Shown: positions 11,240-23,370 of the stretch, one piece after another
How positions within the stretch are numbered: the stretch's first letter is position 1
How the letters are laid out: every line of letters starts with the position of its first letter
NCBI RefSeq assembly: GCF_037392515.1
Contig: NC_090291.1
Coordinates: 43,021,001-43,085,000, forward strand
Origin: Haliotis asinina
Taxonomy: Eukaryota; Mollusca; Gastropoda; Lepetellida; Haliotidae
Reading direction: 5' to 3'
DNA: 64,000 nt
Position numbers and translations under genes: made by a program
Notes under the pieces: generated by a model
What the model saw: only the letters and a program-made list of their open reading frames with translations
The model's database searches: none
Told to the model about the DNA's origin: nothing

Positions 11240-11700
11240 GTGAGTGAGTGAGTTACGATTTATCGTCGTATCGGCAATATTTCAGCCATATCGTGACGAG
11301 AACATTTAATATTGAAAGGAAATAAATATATGTCTGCTATAAAAAAAACCCTGTCAACGAAGGACAGTAAAACAACTAGAATGTCACAATTATCATTAAG
11401 ACTAGCAAGAAGAGATAAAACTAATATTACTATGTCTACAATACAATATAAAAACAGGCTATAGATCGCAACTGAAGGTAGATCACCATACTGGGGACCA
11501 TAGGGACTTACAGTACCTTTGCTACCTGCATGGACGCTAGCTGGATTTACATCATCTCCTCAGCCGTCAGCAATTTGGGAAATCTAGCCATACAATAAAA
11601 AGACACTTATTCTGCGATTAAAGACCTGGAAATTTAGAATTTACTTTGAATGTTTGTGGACTTACGTACCCTCTCAAGAGGACAATAGCATTACAGTACT

Positions 11701-14700
11701 TCAACCCCCCCTTGAGGATACAAAAAATGCAATGATTAAATGAGAACTTGTGTTATTAAAAAGATACTTCATAGTTCGGGAATTAAAATAATTATCCCTT
11801 GTGATGGAATACTCAACACAGTCAAACAGGATATGCTTGAATGTGATTCTTTCATGACAAGGGATACAAAACGGAGGATCTTCACCTTTCAATAGGTATG
11901 CACGAGTATATCGTGTATGGCCAATACGACATCGTCGTAAAATGACCGCTTCAAATCTGGATCAAATAGGTGTAACCAATATACGGTTTTATTTCATGTA
12001 ATTTATTAATACCCACTTGGGTGTCCCACTTCTTCTGCATCAGATCACGGATGTATGTTCTAATGCTAGCTTTGTAATCAGTGTATGGAATAAGAAGTGG
12101 TGTCACAGATTTGTTGAGTGCTGCCTTGTCAGCAAGATCGGCCATTGCGTTACCAGAAATGCCTACGTGGCTTGGTAACCAACAAAACACGATGTTGTAT
12201 TGGCCAGTCAATTAAAAGTGGATGTTTACCAGAAATATTTTAATAGCCTGAAGGCAAGAAAGAGAGTCGGAATAGATTATATACTGTTTATGTTTAGGGT
12301 GTCTTAGAATATATTTAAGAGCTGTTAGTATGGCGTTAGCTTCAACTGTAAAAGGAGAACTGTAGGCTGGTAAGATATTGTTCTGGATCCAATGACCGTG
12401 GCACAGGCCACTGCGCCACGCTCCTTGGAGCCATCTGTAAATAAGGATTTATAATCGCTATATTTATGTTTTATTTGATTATATTCTTCTTTATGTTGTA
12501 ATTCATTAGTTTCTGATTTTTTAAATGTGGTCAATGTTAGGTCCACTTGGGGCCTAACCAACTGCCAGGGAGGAGAAGAAAGAAGACGGGAATGGGCTAT
12601 ATGCCGGCAGAAGAAATAAGTGGTTTTATTCTTAAACAAGAGATGATTTCTTATTGTATAACTCCTCATACAGAGGATTGAAAACACAGTTATGCAGAGT
12701 TTGACTCATTGGAGTACAATTTTGTTACATACTGTAAGCTAATTTTATGCGTCGCTGCTCAAGAGATGGTTCATCAGCCTCGACATACAGGCTGTCAACA
12801 GGTGAAGTTCGAAAGGAGCCTAGACAAAGTCTTAAACCTTTATGATGGACAGAATGTAATAGTATTAAGTTGATTTTGCAGGCTGCACCATATACGATGG
12901 AGCCATAGTCAAGCTTCGAACGGACAAGTGATCTATATAGGTGTAGAAGGGAGTCTTGATCATCTCCTCACTTTGAATTAGACACGACTTTCAATAAATC
13001 AAGTGCCTTCAGGCATTTAGTTTTTAGTTATTTGATATGTGGAAGAAAAGTTAAATGTGAGTCGAAAATCAGACCTAAGAACTTGGCCTCCTTGACAACT
13101 TTGATGGCAGTGCCATTAAGAAATTTAAACAGTTCTGGGTCCTTATGTGATTTATATTTACGGGGAAAATGTGTGCAATTAGTTTGTGACTTACAAAATT
13201 GAAAGCCGTTTTCAAGACACCATTTATCTATTTTGTTTAAACATAACTGCAATTGGCGTTTAATAATAGGCATGTTTCTCCCACGACAAGAAATATTAAA
13301 ATCATCCACAAATAATGATCCATCAACTGAATCGGTTAAAGCCTTTGATAAACTGTTAATCGTGATGGTAAATAAGGTGACAGACAAAATGCTGCCTTGT
13401 GGAACACCCTGATCCTGATTGTAATGATCAGACAGGGTAGAACCCACTCGGACTTGAAACTGTCTGTCATTTAAAAAGTTGGATACAGATTGAGGTAAAC
13501 GACCTCGTAATCCAAAGTCATGTAAATCTTTTAAGATGCCATATTTCCAGGTTGTGTCATATGCTTTTTCTAGATAAAAAAATATAGACACAGCATGTTG
13601 TTTATTAATTAGAGAGTTTTAACAAATGATTCTAATCGCTCTAAGTGATCAACGGTACTTCTGTTTTTACGGAAACCACATTGAATATCTGTAATTAAGT
13701 TATTGGTCTCCATGTACCAAACAAGTCGATTACTGATCATGCGCTCCACGGTTTTGCAAACGCAGCTAGTAAGGGAAATAGGTCGATAGTTCGAAGGATC
13801 GGAATGATCACGTCCAGGTTTAGGGATAGAGACAACGATAGCATCACGCCATGAAGACGGAAAGTTTCCAGAGGTCCAAATATCATCAAAAATGTTTAAG
13901 AGAGTCTCTAAACATGACTCCGGTAAGTGTTTCAGGAGCTGATAATGTACGTTATCAGCTCCTGTAACAGTATCATGAGCTTGTTCCTGAGCAGTACATG
14001 AATAGAAGTTCATGAATAGAAAACGTTTAGTTGTAGTCTTAATAATTCCTGTTGTTTTTTTTCATATTATTGGAATTGAGGTACATAATTCGACGAGGAA
14101 GAGTGTTTGGCTAAAGTTTCTCCAAGTTTATTTGCAATATCAGATTTACTAGTTAATAATTCGTCTCCGGCTTTGAGATGTTTAATGCTAGTTTGAGAAC
14201 CCTTACCTTTAATTTCTGGATCATATTCCATACCTTTGATATCGGTGTTCGGGAGTTTATTTTTAACACATAACTGCGAAAACATTGGCGCTTAATGTGC
14301 TTGAAAGTACGCCGTACCTTATGTTTAAAATCTTGAGATTATTCAAGTTATGGACCCTGGGAGGGTGACGAAAATATCGTTCATCTTTCTTCCGTGCCTT
14401 CCGTTTGCCCTCATAGGTAAACCATGGTTTTCGTATATGTGGAACTGCAGAAGATTTAGGGATACACTCGTCAGCTATATTACTGAGTTCATCAGAGAAA
14501 TTCTTTATGGCATCAGGAACATCTGGAGAAAGTTCAGGTTTAAGTCTTTTAGAACACAAAGTTTGATATAAGTTCCAGTTAGCTTTTCTAAAGTTCCATC
14601 TTGAATATGGGGTAGTATCAGATGGGTTCACAGGTGTTAAGACCGTTGGAAAATGGCCACTCCCACAAAGGTCATCATGGACTGACCATTCAAATTCACC

Positions 14701-15059
14701 CAATAGTTCAGGGTCTGTAATTGATAGATGAAGAGCTGAGTACGTTCCAGAGCCAGGATGTAAATTTGTGTTAGAACCGTCATTATATAAGCACAAATCG
14801 TTATCTGAACAGAACTTTTCCAATACTTTACCTTTAGTATTAGTAGTTGTACCACCCCAGAGTGGGTTGTGGCCATTCAAGTCTCCCATAACAATACACG
14901 GTTTGGGGTGTTGATCGTATAGGGTTTGAAGGTCAGTCTTCTAAAGAGCTGTAGACGGTGAGAAATACAAAGAGCATAATGTGAGCGTAACATGTAAAGT
15001 GAGTCGGACAGCAACTGCTTGAAGATTAGAAGTGAGTGTAATTGGGCTATGGATAACAT
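11701..15059 (-). pseudogene. LINE ORF2 (endonuclease-RT-RNase H), broken, copy 1
   Basis: Minus-strand fragments in order: endonuclease end (MGDLNGHNPLWGG at 14889, then SALHLSITD and GSGHFPT), RT (RPISLTSCVCKTVERM about 13780; QGVPQGSILS about 13400; LFVDDFN about 13310), RNase H (LFTDGSKERGA about 12430; CWLPSHVGISGN about 12180) and a Cys/His-containing C-terminus (PPFCIPCHERITFKHILFDC). At least six frame breaks separate them. The domain order is that of the RNase-H-bearing I/Nimb-like LINE groups. Confidence 0.9.
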
Positions 15060-15280
15060 TCTGTTTGACTACGAATGAAGATCCTCCAGTGGCTCAGTCA
15101 CCCGAAGGTGAGAAACAATGATAAGCATTGAAATGACGTAGCTCCAAAGCATCTGTCTGCTTTAAATAAGTCTCCTGCAGACAGACTGCTGACGGCGTAC
15201 AATCCTGGACCAACAACTGTAACTCATTTTAATTATGCCTTAGTCCTCTGCAATTCCACTGTAAATATTGTGGGGGTAAA

Positions 15281-16711
15281 CTATCTTTTCGGGGGATTTA
15301 TTGGGGACCTACCCCGCACTTTTTTGATGGGCGACAAGCTGTGTGCCCAAGAATGGACATTTTCGGACACGTCCATGTCCTCAAGTGATCCATATTTGTT
15401 GTAAAGTGTAATCTTATTTTCAGACCCTTTTGGGACTCTGTCACTTTTTTTGGGAAAAAAAATCAGACTTAGGTTTCCTTTTGCCTTTAGTAATTTGTTG
15501 TACGTTACACAACTGAGACTTCGTGGTAGACTGAGATGACACATTATGATCACAATCTGACTCTGGTTGACTTTGAGACGTGCCAGGAAGTGGCTCAGCA
15601 GTTTGGGTAGATATTGCCAGTGCAAAAGTCTGTGGGGCATCAGTGTTCACCCACGTCAAATCTGTTTGACAGCCTGAAGTTGACCTGGTTGCTGTATTCG
15701 TCGCCTCAGATGATTTCTTAGCTTTTTAAGCATACGTTTCTATTAATTCAGATCACTGGACAAGTTGTTTTGCTCCAGAAAAAGCTAATATTTTGAGTGA
15801 ATTTCTTTTTTTTTATCTCCATCTGTTGCTTCCATATCGGACATTCTTTTGAAAAAGAAGAATGGTCACCACAGTGAGCACACACAACAAAAAATGTGCA
15901 AGTATTTACGCCATGCCCATACTTTTGGCACTTGAAACATCTCAGTGGATTTGGAATATACGTCTACACTTCGATATCACAGTAACCAGCCTTTATCGAT
16001 TTACGAGCAGTCGGAGTAGAGAAAGAAAACAAATAGGTGTTTGTTTGTTGGATGTCATTGTGTTTCTGGGTAGTGAAACGTTTTACATATAGCACACCTT
16101 GTTCTTTCATTTCAGAGGCAAGATCAATATCCAGCATATCAGCAAAAAAAGGCGGTCTCCGTCTCTCACTATGCCTTTGATGCTGTTAAGCGTTCAGTGG
16201 GCAGAGACTGATACGGGAATGCCGACAAAACATTTAGTTGACAGGAGGTTAGTTGCCTGATGTCTCTTACTGCATTCGATGAGAAGAGAACCTGAACGCA
16301 AACGTCTAATGTTTTAACATCTCCTGCTATACCTTGTATGCCTTTTGAAACAGCAAAAGGGTTCAACTTCAAGGTTGTCTTGTCAACGGCCTCAAGTACT
16401 ATGCAACGTGGCCAATAGTCAGTAGATGCGGACGGTCTTAGTTCATTATTATCAGGATCTGTGTCAAGAGGGCGTTTTTTCTTGGTGATAGGGAGTTCGT
16501 AAGCCATGGCTAGTGTTTTAAGGTCCATCATTCGAGCTCCGCACCCACCACGGAGTATCACAGGGACAATGCTAAAAACAAGTGGGTCTCCAACTTGCAG
16601 CACCAAGGATACTCGGATGATATACTCCAGCAGAAGAGTTATAAATAACACATCCACCAGATTGGCCCATGAGCCACCGCCTCTGGGCATAAGACTGCAG
16701 GCAAAGTTCAA
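15281..16711 (-). pseudogene. LINE ORF1 (gag-like), broken, copy 1
   Basis: The N-terminal part at 16711-16169 includes YWPRCIVLEAVD, TLKLNPFAVSKGIQGIAGDV and FSSNAVRDIRQLTS, and aligns with residues 25-105 of the intact ORF1 of copy 2. The zinc-knuckle middle is spread over other frames near 15990-15840. The C-terminal part lies at 15660-15281. It is not translatable as one protein. Confidence 0.8.
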
Positions 16712-16719
16712 AACATCAT

Positions 16720-17088
16720 ATTAAAAATCCCAAAAGTAAACCTTTTTCAAATTAAATTTGTGTAATGACATACAAGTCCATACACAGGCATGGGCGTGAC
16801 CAGCCGATTGATAGAATCGGGCCGATTCTACCATCCGTCTAGGTGAAGTAAGGGCCGAAGTGGTGTGTTGAGCAACAGGAACATGGTTCAGGCTCCTACT
16901 GCCCTCAACCACTGGACTACCGTCCTCCACCGACACGGGACGCAGCCCACGGCAAACAGGTTGCCCAATTCGGTCGCTCCTTGCGACCAGCAATGGGGTG
17001 CTATGGATCTAGTTGACCCGGGTCCACACGGTGGTTTGAACAGTTCTTAGCGTTACCCAGCACCCACCACGAGGCCGTTCACGGGTGC
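16720..17088 (-). other. LINE 5' UTR, copy 1
   Basis: This non-coding leader is close to 22937-23370 of copy 2 (shared CCCGATTCTA...CCCATTGCTGGTCGCAAGG...CCCGGGTCAACTAG... on the minus strand). It is probably the internal promoter region, judged only by position. Confidence 0.7.
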
Positions 17089-17277
17089 CTCTGTAGCGTT
17101 GAACAAGACATAACCGTGATAGGGCGGACGTCCATTTTGTGGTCTGTCTAGATCTACAATGACCCCAGTCTCTCTCTCTCTAAACAAGACATAACCGTGA
17201 TAGGGCGGACGTCCATTTTGTGGTCTGTCTACAGTGACCCCAGTCTCTCTCTCGCTAAACAAGACATAACCGTGATA
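17089..17277. repeat. ~74-bp minisatellite, middle segment
   Basis: About two and a half units, bounded on the left by the 5' end of LINE copy 1 and on the right by the 3' tail of LINE copy 2. It starts with the copy 1 duplication CTCTGTAGCGTTGA and ends with CATAACCGTGATA (17265-17277), the copy 2 duplication. Confidence 0.88.
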
Positions 17278-17817
17278 TGAGTGAGTGAGTTGATATTTAA
17301 CGTCACATCGGCAATATTGCAGCCATATCGTGATGAGAACATACGTGACAAAAAGGATATATATGCATATTATGAAGAACCTGTCGACGAAGGACAGTAA
17401 AACCACTAGACTATCACAGTTATTTTTAAAACTAGTGTGGAAACTTAAAAAATAATCAGTATCAGTATTTGGACAGTACAATATAGAAACAGGCCATAGA
17501 TCGCCAACAACAAAGGGTAGATCACCATACTAGGGGCCATGGGGACTTACAGTACCTCAGCTACCTGCATGGTCCCTAGCTGGATTTACACCATCCCTCA
17601 GCTGCTGGCGACTGTATGCAATATTAGCCACAAATTACAATGACACATACACTACAGCTAAAAAATGTGGAAGATTAAATCTGATTCCAAATGTTTTGGG
17701 ACTTACGTACCCTCTCAGGAGGACAATAATTTTACGGTACTTCAACCCCTTTCGAGGATACAGCCACTAACAATGTTATCTGCTAATTCAACTTCCAATC
17801 ATAAAATGTTTATCTGT
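17278..17817 (-). other. LINE 3' UTR with (TCAC)n tail, reference copy
   Basis: From the ORF2 stop the minus strand runs through GTACGTAAGTCCC..., CTAGTATGGTGATCTACC, GGCGATCTATGGCCTG, ACTGTCCTTCGTCGACAGG, CACGATATGGCTGCAATATT, GCCGATGTGACGTTAAATAT, then CAACTCACTCACTCA. The short repeats called LINE 3'-end fragments elsewhere match parts of this ~540-bp segment. Confidence 0.9.
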
Positions 17818-20800
17818 TTACAAGTCCTGAAACAGATCTAATTCTTTTAAAAACGCAATGATTAAATGACAACTAACATTACTAAAAAGATCCTTCATAC
17901 TTCGTGATGTAAAATAGTTATCCCTTGTGATGGAATATTCAACACAGTCAAGCAAAACATGCTTGACTGTGATTCTTTCATCACAAGGGATACAAAACGG
18001 AGGATCCTCACCTTTTAACAAGTACTCATGTGTATACCGCGTATGGCCAATGCGACATCGTCGCATAATGACCTCCTCAAATCTGGACTGACAACCCAAG
18101 TAGGTGTAACCAATATACGGTTTTATTTCATGTAATTTATTGATACCTACTTCAGTGTCCCACTTCTTCTGCAATAGATCACGGATATAAGATCTAATTG
18201 TAGCTTTGTAATCTGAATATGGAATAAGAAGTGGAGTCACAGATTTGTTGAGTGCCGCCTTGGCAGCAAGATCAGCCAGTGTATTCCCTGAAATGCCTAC
18301 ATGGCTGGGTAACCAGCAAAAGACGATGTCGTATTGGCCAGTAGCAAGATCATTATACAATTCAATAATTTCAGTTAAAAGTGGATGTTTACAAGAAATA
18401 TGTTTAATAGCCTGAAGGCAAGAAAGAGAGTCGGAAAAGATTATATACTGTTTACGTTTAGGGTGTCTTTGAATATATCTGAGAGCTGTTAATATGGCGT
18501 TTGCTTCTGCAGTAAAAATAGAGCTGTTATCTGGAATTCTAGATGATATTGTTCTGGATCCAATGACAGTGGCACAAGCCACTGCGCCACCGTCCTTGGA
18601 TCCATCTGTAAATAAGGGTTTGTAATTGCTATATTTAGTTTTTAGTTGATTATATTCTTGTTTATATTGTAATTCATTAGTTTCTGATTTTTTAAAAGAA
18701 GTTAATGTGAGGTCGACTTGTGGCCTAACCAATTGCCAAGGAGGAGAAGAAAGGAGACGGGAGGGAGCTATGTTTTCCAGTTCAATGCCGGCCGAAGAAA
18801 GAAAGCGTTTAATTCTGTGTCCTAAAGGTGGAACAAGAGAAGACCTCTTGTCATACAAATCTTCATAAAGTGGGTTGAACACACAGTTATATGCAGGATT
18901 AGAATTATTAGAGTATAATTTAGTAATGTATTGTAAGGATAATTTTAAACGACGTTGTGTAAGAGATGGTTCGTCGGCTTCAATGTAAAGACTGTCAACA
19001 TGTGAAGTTCGGAAAGACCCAAGACAAAGTCTTAAACCTTGGTGGTGTACAGAATCAAGAAGTGTAAGGCTGCTTTTGCAGGCTCCATCGTATACGATGG
19101 AACCGTAATCATGTTTCGAACGGACCAACGTTCGATAAAGGTGTAGGAGGGTAGCTTGGTCCCCTCCCCACTTACAATTAGAAATGACTTTCAACAGGTC
19201 AAGCGCCTTCAAGCATTTAGTTTTAAGGGATTTGATATGGGGGAGAAACGTTAAATGCGAGTCAAAAATCAATCCCAAGAACTTGGCCTCTTTTACAACT
19301 TTAATAGCAGTGCCATTTAGAAACAGTTCAGGGTCTTTATGTGGTTTATATCGTCTACAGAAATGTATACAATTAGTTTTTGATTTAGAAAATCTGAAAC
19401 CGTTCTCAAGACACCATTTATTAATCTTGTTTAAACACAACTGCAGTTGCCTCTCAATAGTATGCATATTTTTACCACGACAAGAGATATTATAATCATC
19501 CACAAAAAGTGATCCGTCCATCGAATCATTTAAAACTGTGGATAAACTGTTGATTTTAACGCTAAATAAAGTAACAGACAAAATACTGCCTTGTGGAACA
19601 CCCTGATCCTGATTATAATGATCCGACAGGGTAGAACCCACCCGGACTTGCAATTGCCTGTCATTTAAAAAGTTGGATATAAATTGAGGCAATCGGCCTC
19701 GCAATCCAAAGTCATGTAAATCTTTTAAAATGCCGTATTTCCATGTAGTGTCATACGCTTTTTCTAAATCAAAAAAGATAGACACTGCATGTAGTTTATT
19801 AATTATAGCGTTTTTGACAAAAGACTCCAAACGCACCAAGTGATCAATGGTACTTCTGTTTTTACGAAAACCACACTGAATATCTGTTATGAGGTTATTG
19901 GTTTCTAAGTACCAAACTAGTCTATTGTTTATCATGCGTTCCATGGTTTTGCAAACGCAGCTTGTGAGAGAAATTGGGCGATAATTTGAAGGATCGGTAT
20001 GGTCACGTCCAGGTGTAGGTATTGGGACTACTATAGCATCTCGCCATGATGACGGAAATTTCCCTGACGTCCAAATATCATCAAAAATATTTAGAAGAGT
20101 TTCTAAACAAGATTCTGGTAAGTGCTTCAGAAGTTGATAATGTATGTTATCAGCTCCTGTAGCAGTATCGTGGGCCTGGTCAAGAGCAGTATGGAGTTCA
20201 TGAATTGAAAATACCTCGTTATAATCTTCCCCGTTATCTGAAGTGAAATTAATAGATTTCTTTTCTTGCTGTTGTTGATACCTTTGGAACTCAGGTACAT
20301 AATTTGTGGAAGAAGAATGTTGTGCCAATGTTTCACCAAGTTTATTAGCAATATCAGATGTATTAGTTAATAACTGGTCTCCATCTTTGAGATGGTGAAT
20401 GCTAGATCTAGAGCCCTTACCTTTGATTTTCTGGATCATATTCCATACTTTAGAAATCGGCGTGCGTGAATTTATTTTAGATACATAGTTTTGCCAGGAC
20501 TGACGTTTATTTTGTTGAAAAGTACGCCGTGCTTTAGCGCTTAAGATTTTACATTTGTTCAAGTTATGGACCATAGGATGACGACGGAAATAATGTTCAG
20601 CTTTTTTTCGTGCCTTGCGAGCCTGTTTGCATTCAACATTAAACCATGGTTTTCTTATGTGCGGAATTACTGAGGACTTTGGGATACACTGATCAGCTAT
20701 GTCGTTCAGTTTATCAGAAAAACATTTAATAGCAGGAACATCAATGAAAAGTTCAGGTTTAAGTTTGTCAATGCAGAGAGTTTCATATAGACTCCAGTTG

Positions 20801-21530
20801 GCCTTTTTAAAATTCCATCTAGATGATGGAGGGACAGCAGATGGGTTCAGGGGTTTTAAGATTGTTGGGAAATGGTCACTTCCACAAAGGTCGTCGTGGA
20901 GACTGACCATTCAAACTCACTCAATAAACCAGAATCAGTAAGTGACAAATCAAGAGCTGAATAGGTTCCTGTGCCAGGGTGTAAATATGTATTTGAACAA
21001 TCATTATATATGCATAAATCATTGTTTGTAATAAACTCCTCCAGTATTTTCCCTTTAGTATTAATAGTTGTACCACCCCAGAGTGGGTTGTGGCCATTAA
21101 AATCACCCATAATAATACAGGGTTTCGGGAGTTGATTGTAAAGGGTTTGAATATCAGCCTGCTGAAGAGCTGAAGATGGTGGAATATATAGCGAGCAGAG
21201 AGTAAAAGTAACATGCAACGTAAGTCGTACTGCAACAGCTTGAAGATTAGTTTTAAGGATAACAGGGCTTTGGAGTACATCATGTCTCACAAGGATGGAT
21301 GATCCTCCCGTGGCCCTATCACCCGGAGGAGAAAAAGAATGATATGCATTGAAGTGACGCAGGCTGAAATTATCTGTCTGCTTTAAATATGTTTCTTGAA
21401 GACAGAATGCTGATGGACTAATGTCCTGGACCAATAGCAGTAAGTCGTTAAAGTTGGTCTTCAGTCCTCGGCAATTCCACTGTATAATATTGTTTGGAGA
21501 ATCTATCTTTTTGGAGGTATGACTGGGGAT
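17818..21530 (-). CDS. LINE ORF2: APE endonuclease, reverse transcriptase, RNase H
   Basis: Replication protein of the LINE; in such elements it nicks the target and reverse-transcribes the element RNA in place. The frame opens after a stop near 21530 and has no clear ATG. It overlaps the end of ORF1 and starts IIQWNCRGLK. Endonuclease motifs are FCLQET, MGDFNGHNPLWGG, SALDLSLTD and GSDHFPT. RT motifs are RPISLTSCVCK, QGVPQGSILS and LFVDDYN (the last near residue 468 of the 1030-codon frame starting at 20910). RNase H motifs are FTDGSKDGGA, FTAEANAIL, SDSLSCLQAI and CWLPSHVGISGN. The C-terminus has CRIGHTRYTHEYLL and a Cys/His cluster, CIPCDERITVKHVLLDC. A 2-nt insertion near 20900, between EWSV and HDDLCG (copy 1 is continuous there), breaks the endonuclease, so the copy is probably not autonomous. 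Confidence 0.92.
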
Positions 21531-22746
21531 CTACCCCGTACCTTTTTAGAGGGCGATACGCTTTGCGCCCGTGGCTGGATGGTTTCAGCCACATCCATAT
21601 TCTTTCAAGAGATCCAAACCTATTAAATAGCTGGATCGAATTATCTGACCCCTTTGAAATCCTACCACTTTGTCCTTTCGAAGTTTCAGTTCTTGATTTG
21701 CTTTGTTTCACATTTCTTTGAGATATTTGTGTTTTTTGTGCCTGAGACTTCTTCTGAGTGAGAGATGATGATTGACCTTGAGAAAGAGTCTGTATGTCAG
21801 AGCGTGAATCAGATGTTTGAGTTGACTGTTCATTTGAATATATTTGAGGCGCTTCAGAGTTCAAGAACGTCAAGTCTGTCTGGCAGTCAACAGATAATGT
21901 TGTGACTTTGGTTGTTATTTCAGGGGTTGTGCCTTCCTCAGACTGAACAAGTTTCTTTGCTTCAGAAAAACTGATGTTTCTGGAAAATTTAATTCTATTT
22001 ATTTTCATGTGGTGTTTCCAGACAAGACAGTCTTCAGAGTATGATGGGTGACTACCTGAACAGTTAGTACATTTTTTAGCATCATTGTCACAGTCTTCCG
22101 TTGTATGAGTTTGTTCACCGCAATGAGCACATGTGACAGGTCTTGTGCATGTATTGACGCCATGGCCAAATCTTTGACATTTGAAACACCTTAATGGGTT
22201 TGGAATAAAGGTGTCAACTTTGATATTGCTGTAACCTGCTTTGATTGATGTCGGAGCAGTCGGCGTTGAAAATGAAAAAAAGTACGTGTTGGTTGGTTGT
22301 GTTTGTGAGTTCTTTCGTGTTGAGAACCGTTTAACAAACATAACGTCTTGATTTCTCATCTCAAACACTATGTCAGCTTCGGTCATATCAGCAAACAACT
22401 GATCCCTGTCTCGTACAATACCTTTACTGGTATTGAGCGTTCTATGTGCTGTAACTAAAACAGGAACGCCGACAAATGAAACTGTTGACATAAGGTTGGT
22501 AGATTGCTGTTTCCTGTTGCATTCTATCAGCAAAGAACCTGATCGTAATCTTCGGACGTTTTTAACTTCACCAGCTATACCTTGAATATCCTTAGATATG
22601 GCAAAAGGGTTAAGTTTGAGAGGTGTTATGTCAACTGTCTCAAGCACTAAAAATCGTGGCCAATGTTCTACAGATTTTAATGGTCGTTGCTCATCTTCAT
22701 TATCCAGTGGACGTTTTGTTTTTTTGGAAGGGGTTTGGTATTCCAT
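21448..22746 (-). CDS. LINE ORF1, gag-like protein with three CCHC zinc knuckles
   Basis: An intact 432-codon frame from the ATG at 22746. The N-terminal ~110 residues (WPRFLVLETVD, PLKLNPFAISKDIQGIAGEV, LRSGSLLIECN) resemble the RRM-like/PRE_C2HC part of LINE gag proteins. Three consecutive zinc knuckles follow: CFKCQRFGHGVNTC, CAHCGEQTHTTEDC and CTNCSGSHPSYSEDC. A Ser/Gln/Thr-rich tail ends it. The expected role is binding element RNA in a ribonucleoprotein. It overlaps the start of the ORF2 frame. Confidence 0.92.
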   Translation of the reverse strand: MEYQTPSKKTKRPLDNEDEQRPLKSVEHWPRFLVLETVDITPLKLNPFAISKDIQGIAGEVKNVRRLRSGSLLIECNRKQQSTNLMSTVSFVGVPVLVTAHRTLNTSKGIVRDRDQLFADMTEADIVFEMRNQDVMFVKRFSTRKNSQTQPTNTYFFSFSTPTAPTSIKAGYSNIKVDTFIPNPLRCFKCQRFGHGVNTCTRPVTCAHCGEQTHTTEDCDNDAKKCTNCSGSHPSYSEDCLVWKHHMKINRIKFSRNISFSEAKKLVQSEEGTTPEITTKVTTLSVDCQTDLTFLNSEAPQIYSNEQSTQTSDSRSDIQTLSQGQSSSLTQKKSQAQKTQISQRNVKQSKSRTETSKGQSGRISKGSDNSIQLFNRFGSLERIWMWLKPSSHGRKAYRPLKRYGVDPQSYLQKDRFSKQYYTVELPRTEDQL

Positions 22747-23370
22747 GTTTGTTGGTTATATGGTTCATCATCCGAGCTCCCCACCCACCACGGAGTATCA
22801 CAAGGACAATGCTAAATACAAGTGGGTCTCCAACTTGCAGCACCAAGGATACCCGGATGATATACTCCAGCAGAAACATTAAAAGATTAACAATTCTACC
22901 AGATTGGCCCATGAGCCACCGCCTTCTGGGCATAAGACTCTAGGCAAAGTTCAAAACATCATATTGAAAGGTCGTTGACATTTGATATAAACAAATTTGC
23001 CAAGTCCAAAAGTAAACATTTTCAAATTACATTTGTGTAATGACTTACAAGTCCATACACAGGGCTTGGCGTGACCAGTCGATTGATAGAATCGGGCAGA
23101 TTCTACAACCCGTCTAGGTGAAGTAAGGGCCGAAGTGGTGTGTTGGGCAACAGGAACACGGTTCAGGCTCCTATTGCCCTCAACCACCAGACTACCGTCC
23201 TCCACCGACACGGGACGCAGCCCACGGCAAACAGGTTGCCCAATTCGGTCGCTCCTTGCGACCAGCAATGGGGTGCTATGGACCTAGTTGACCCGGGTCC
23301 ACACGGGGATTGGAACGGCTCTTGGCGTTACCCAGCACCCACCACGAGGAGGTGGCCGTTCACGGGTACC
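22747..23370 (-). other. LINE 5' UTR, copy 2
   Basis: Leader of about 620 bp, closely matching 16720-17088. Its outermost part (minus strand GGTACCCGTGAACGGCC...) abuts the minisatellite. It probably contains the internal promoter; no specific site is recognised. Confidence 0.7.

Larger units (their letters stand above)
11240..17088 (-). mobile_element. LINE copy 1 (full length, decayed)
   Basis: A 5.85-kb non-LTR retrotransposon read from 17088 to 11240: 5' UTR about 17088-16720, ORF1 remnant 16711-15280, ORF2 remnant about 15250-11700, then a 3' UTR ending in (TCAC)n. The 14-bp flanking sequences CTCTGTAGCGTTGA at 11226-11239 and 17089-17102 are target-site duplications. Removing the element rejoins the minisatellite unit exactly. 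Many frameshifts and stops make it older than copy 2, which it matches along its whole length. Confidence 0.9.
17278..23370 (-). mobile_element. LINE copy 2 (full length, nearly intact)
   Basis: A 6.09-kb non-LTR retrotransposon on the minus strand: 5' UTR 23370-22747, ORF1 22746-21448, ORF2 about 21530-17818, 3' UTR 17817-17278 ending in (TCAC)n and not in poly-A. The target-site duplications are CATAACCGTGATA at 17265-17277 and CATAACAGTGATA at 23371-23383 (12 of 13 identical). Deleting the element and one duplication restores a continuous minisatellite unit. Only one frame break is seen in ORF2. It is the best source for the many short 3' fragments in the window. Confidence 0.93.

Noticed and set aside
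17278..17300. GTGAGTGAGT arrays as telomere-like or independent microsatellites
   Set aside because: They are consistently at the 3' end of LINE or SINE bodies, some with target duplications, so they are element tails.
19184..19495. Plus-strand frame of 103 codons
   Set aside because: Antisense shadow of the LINE RT coding region.
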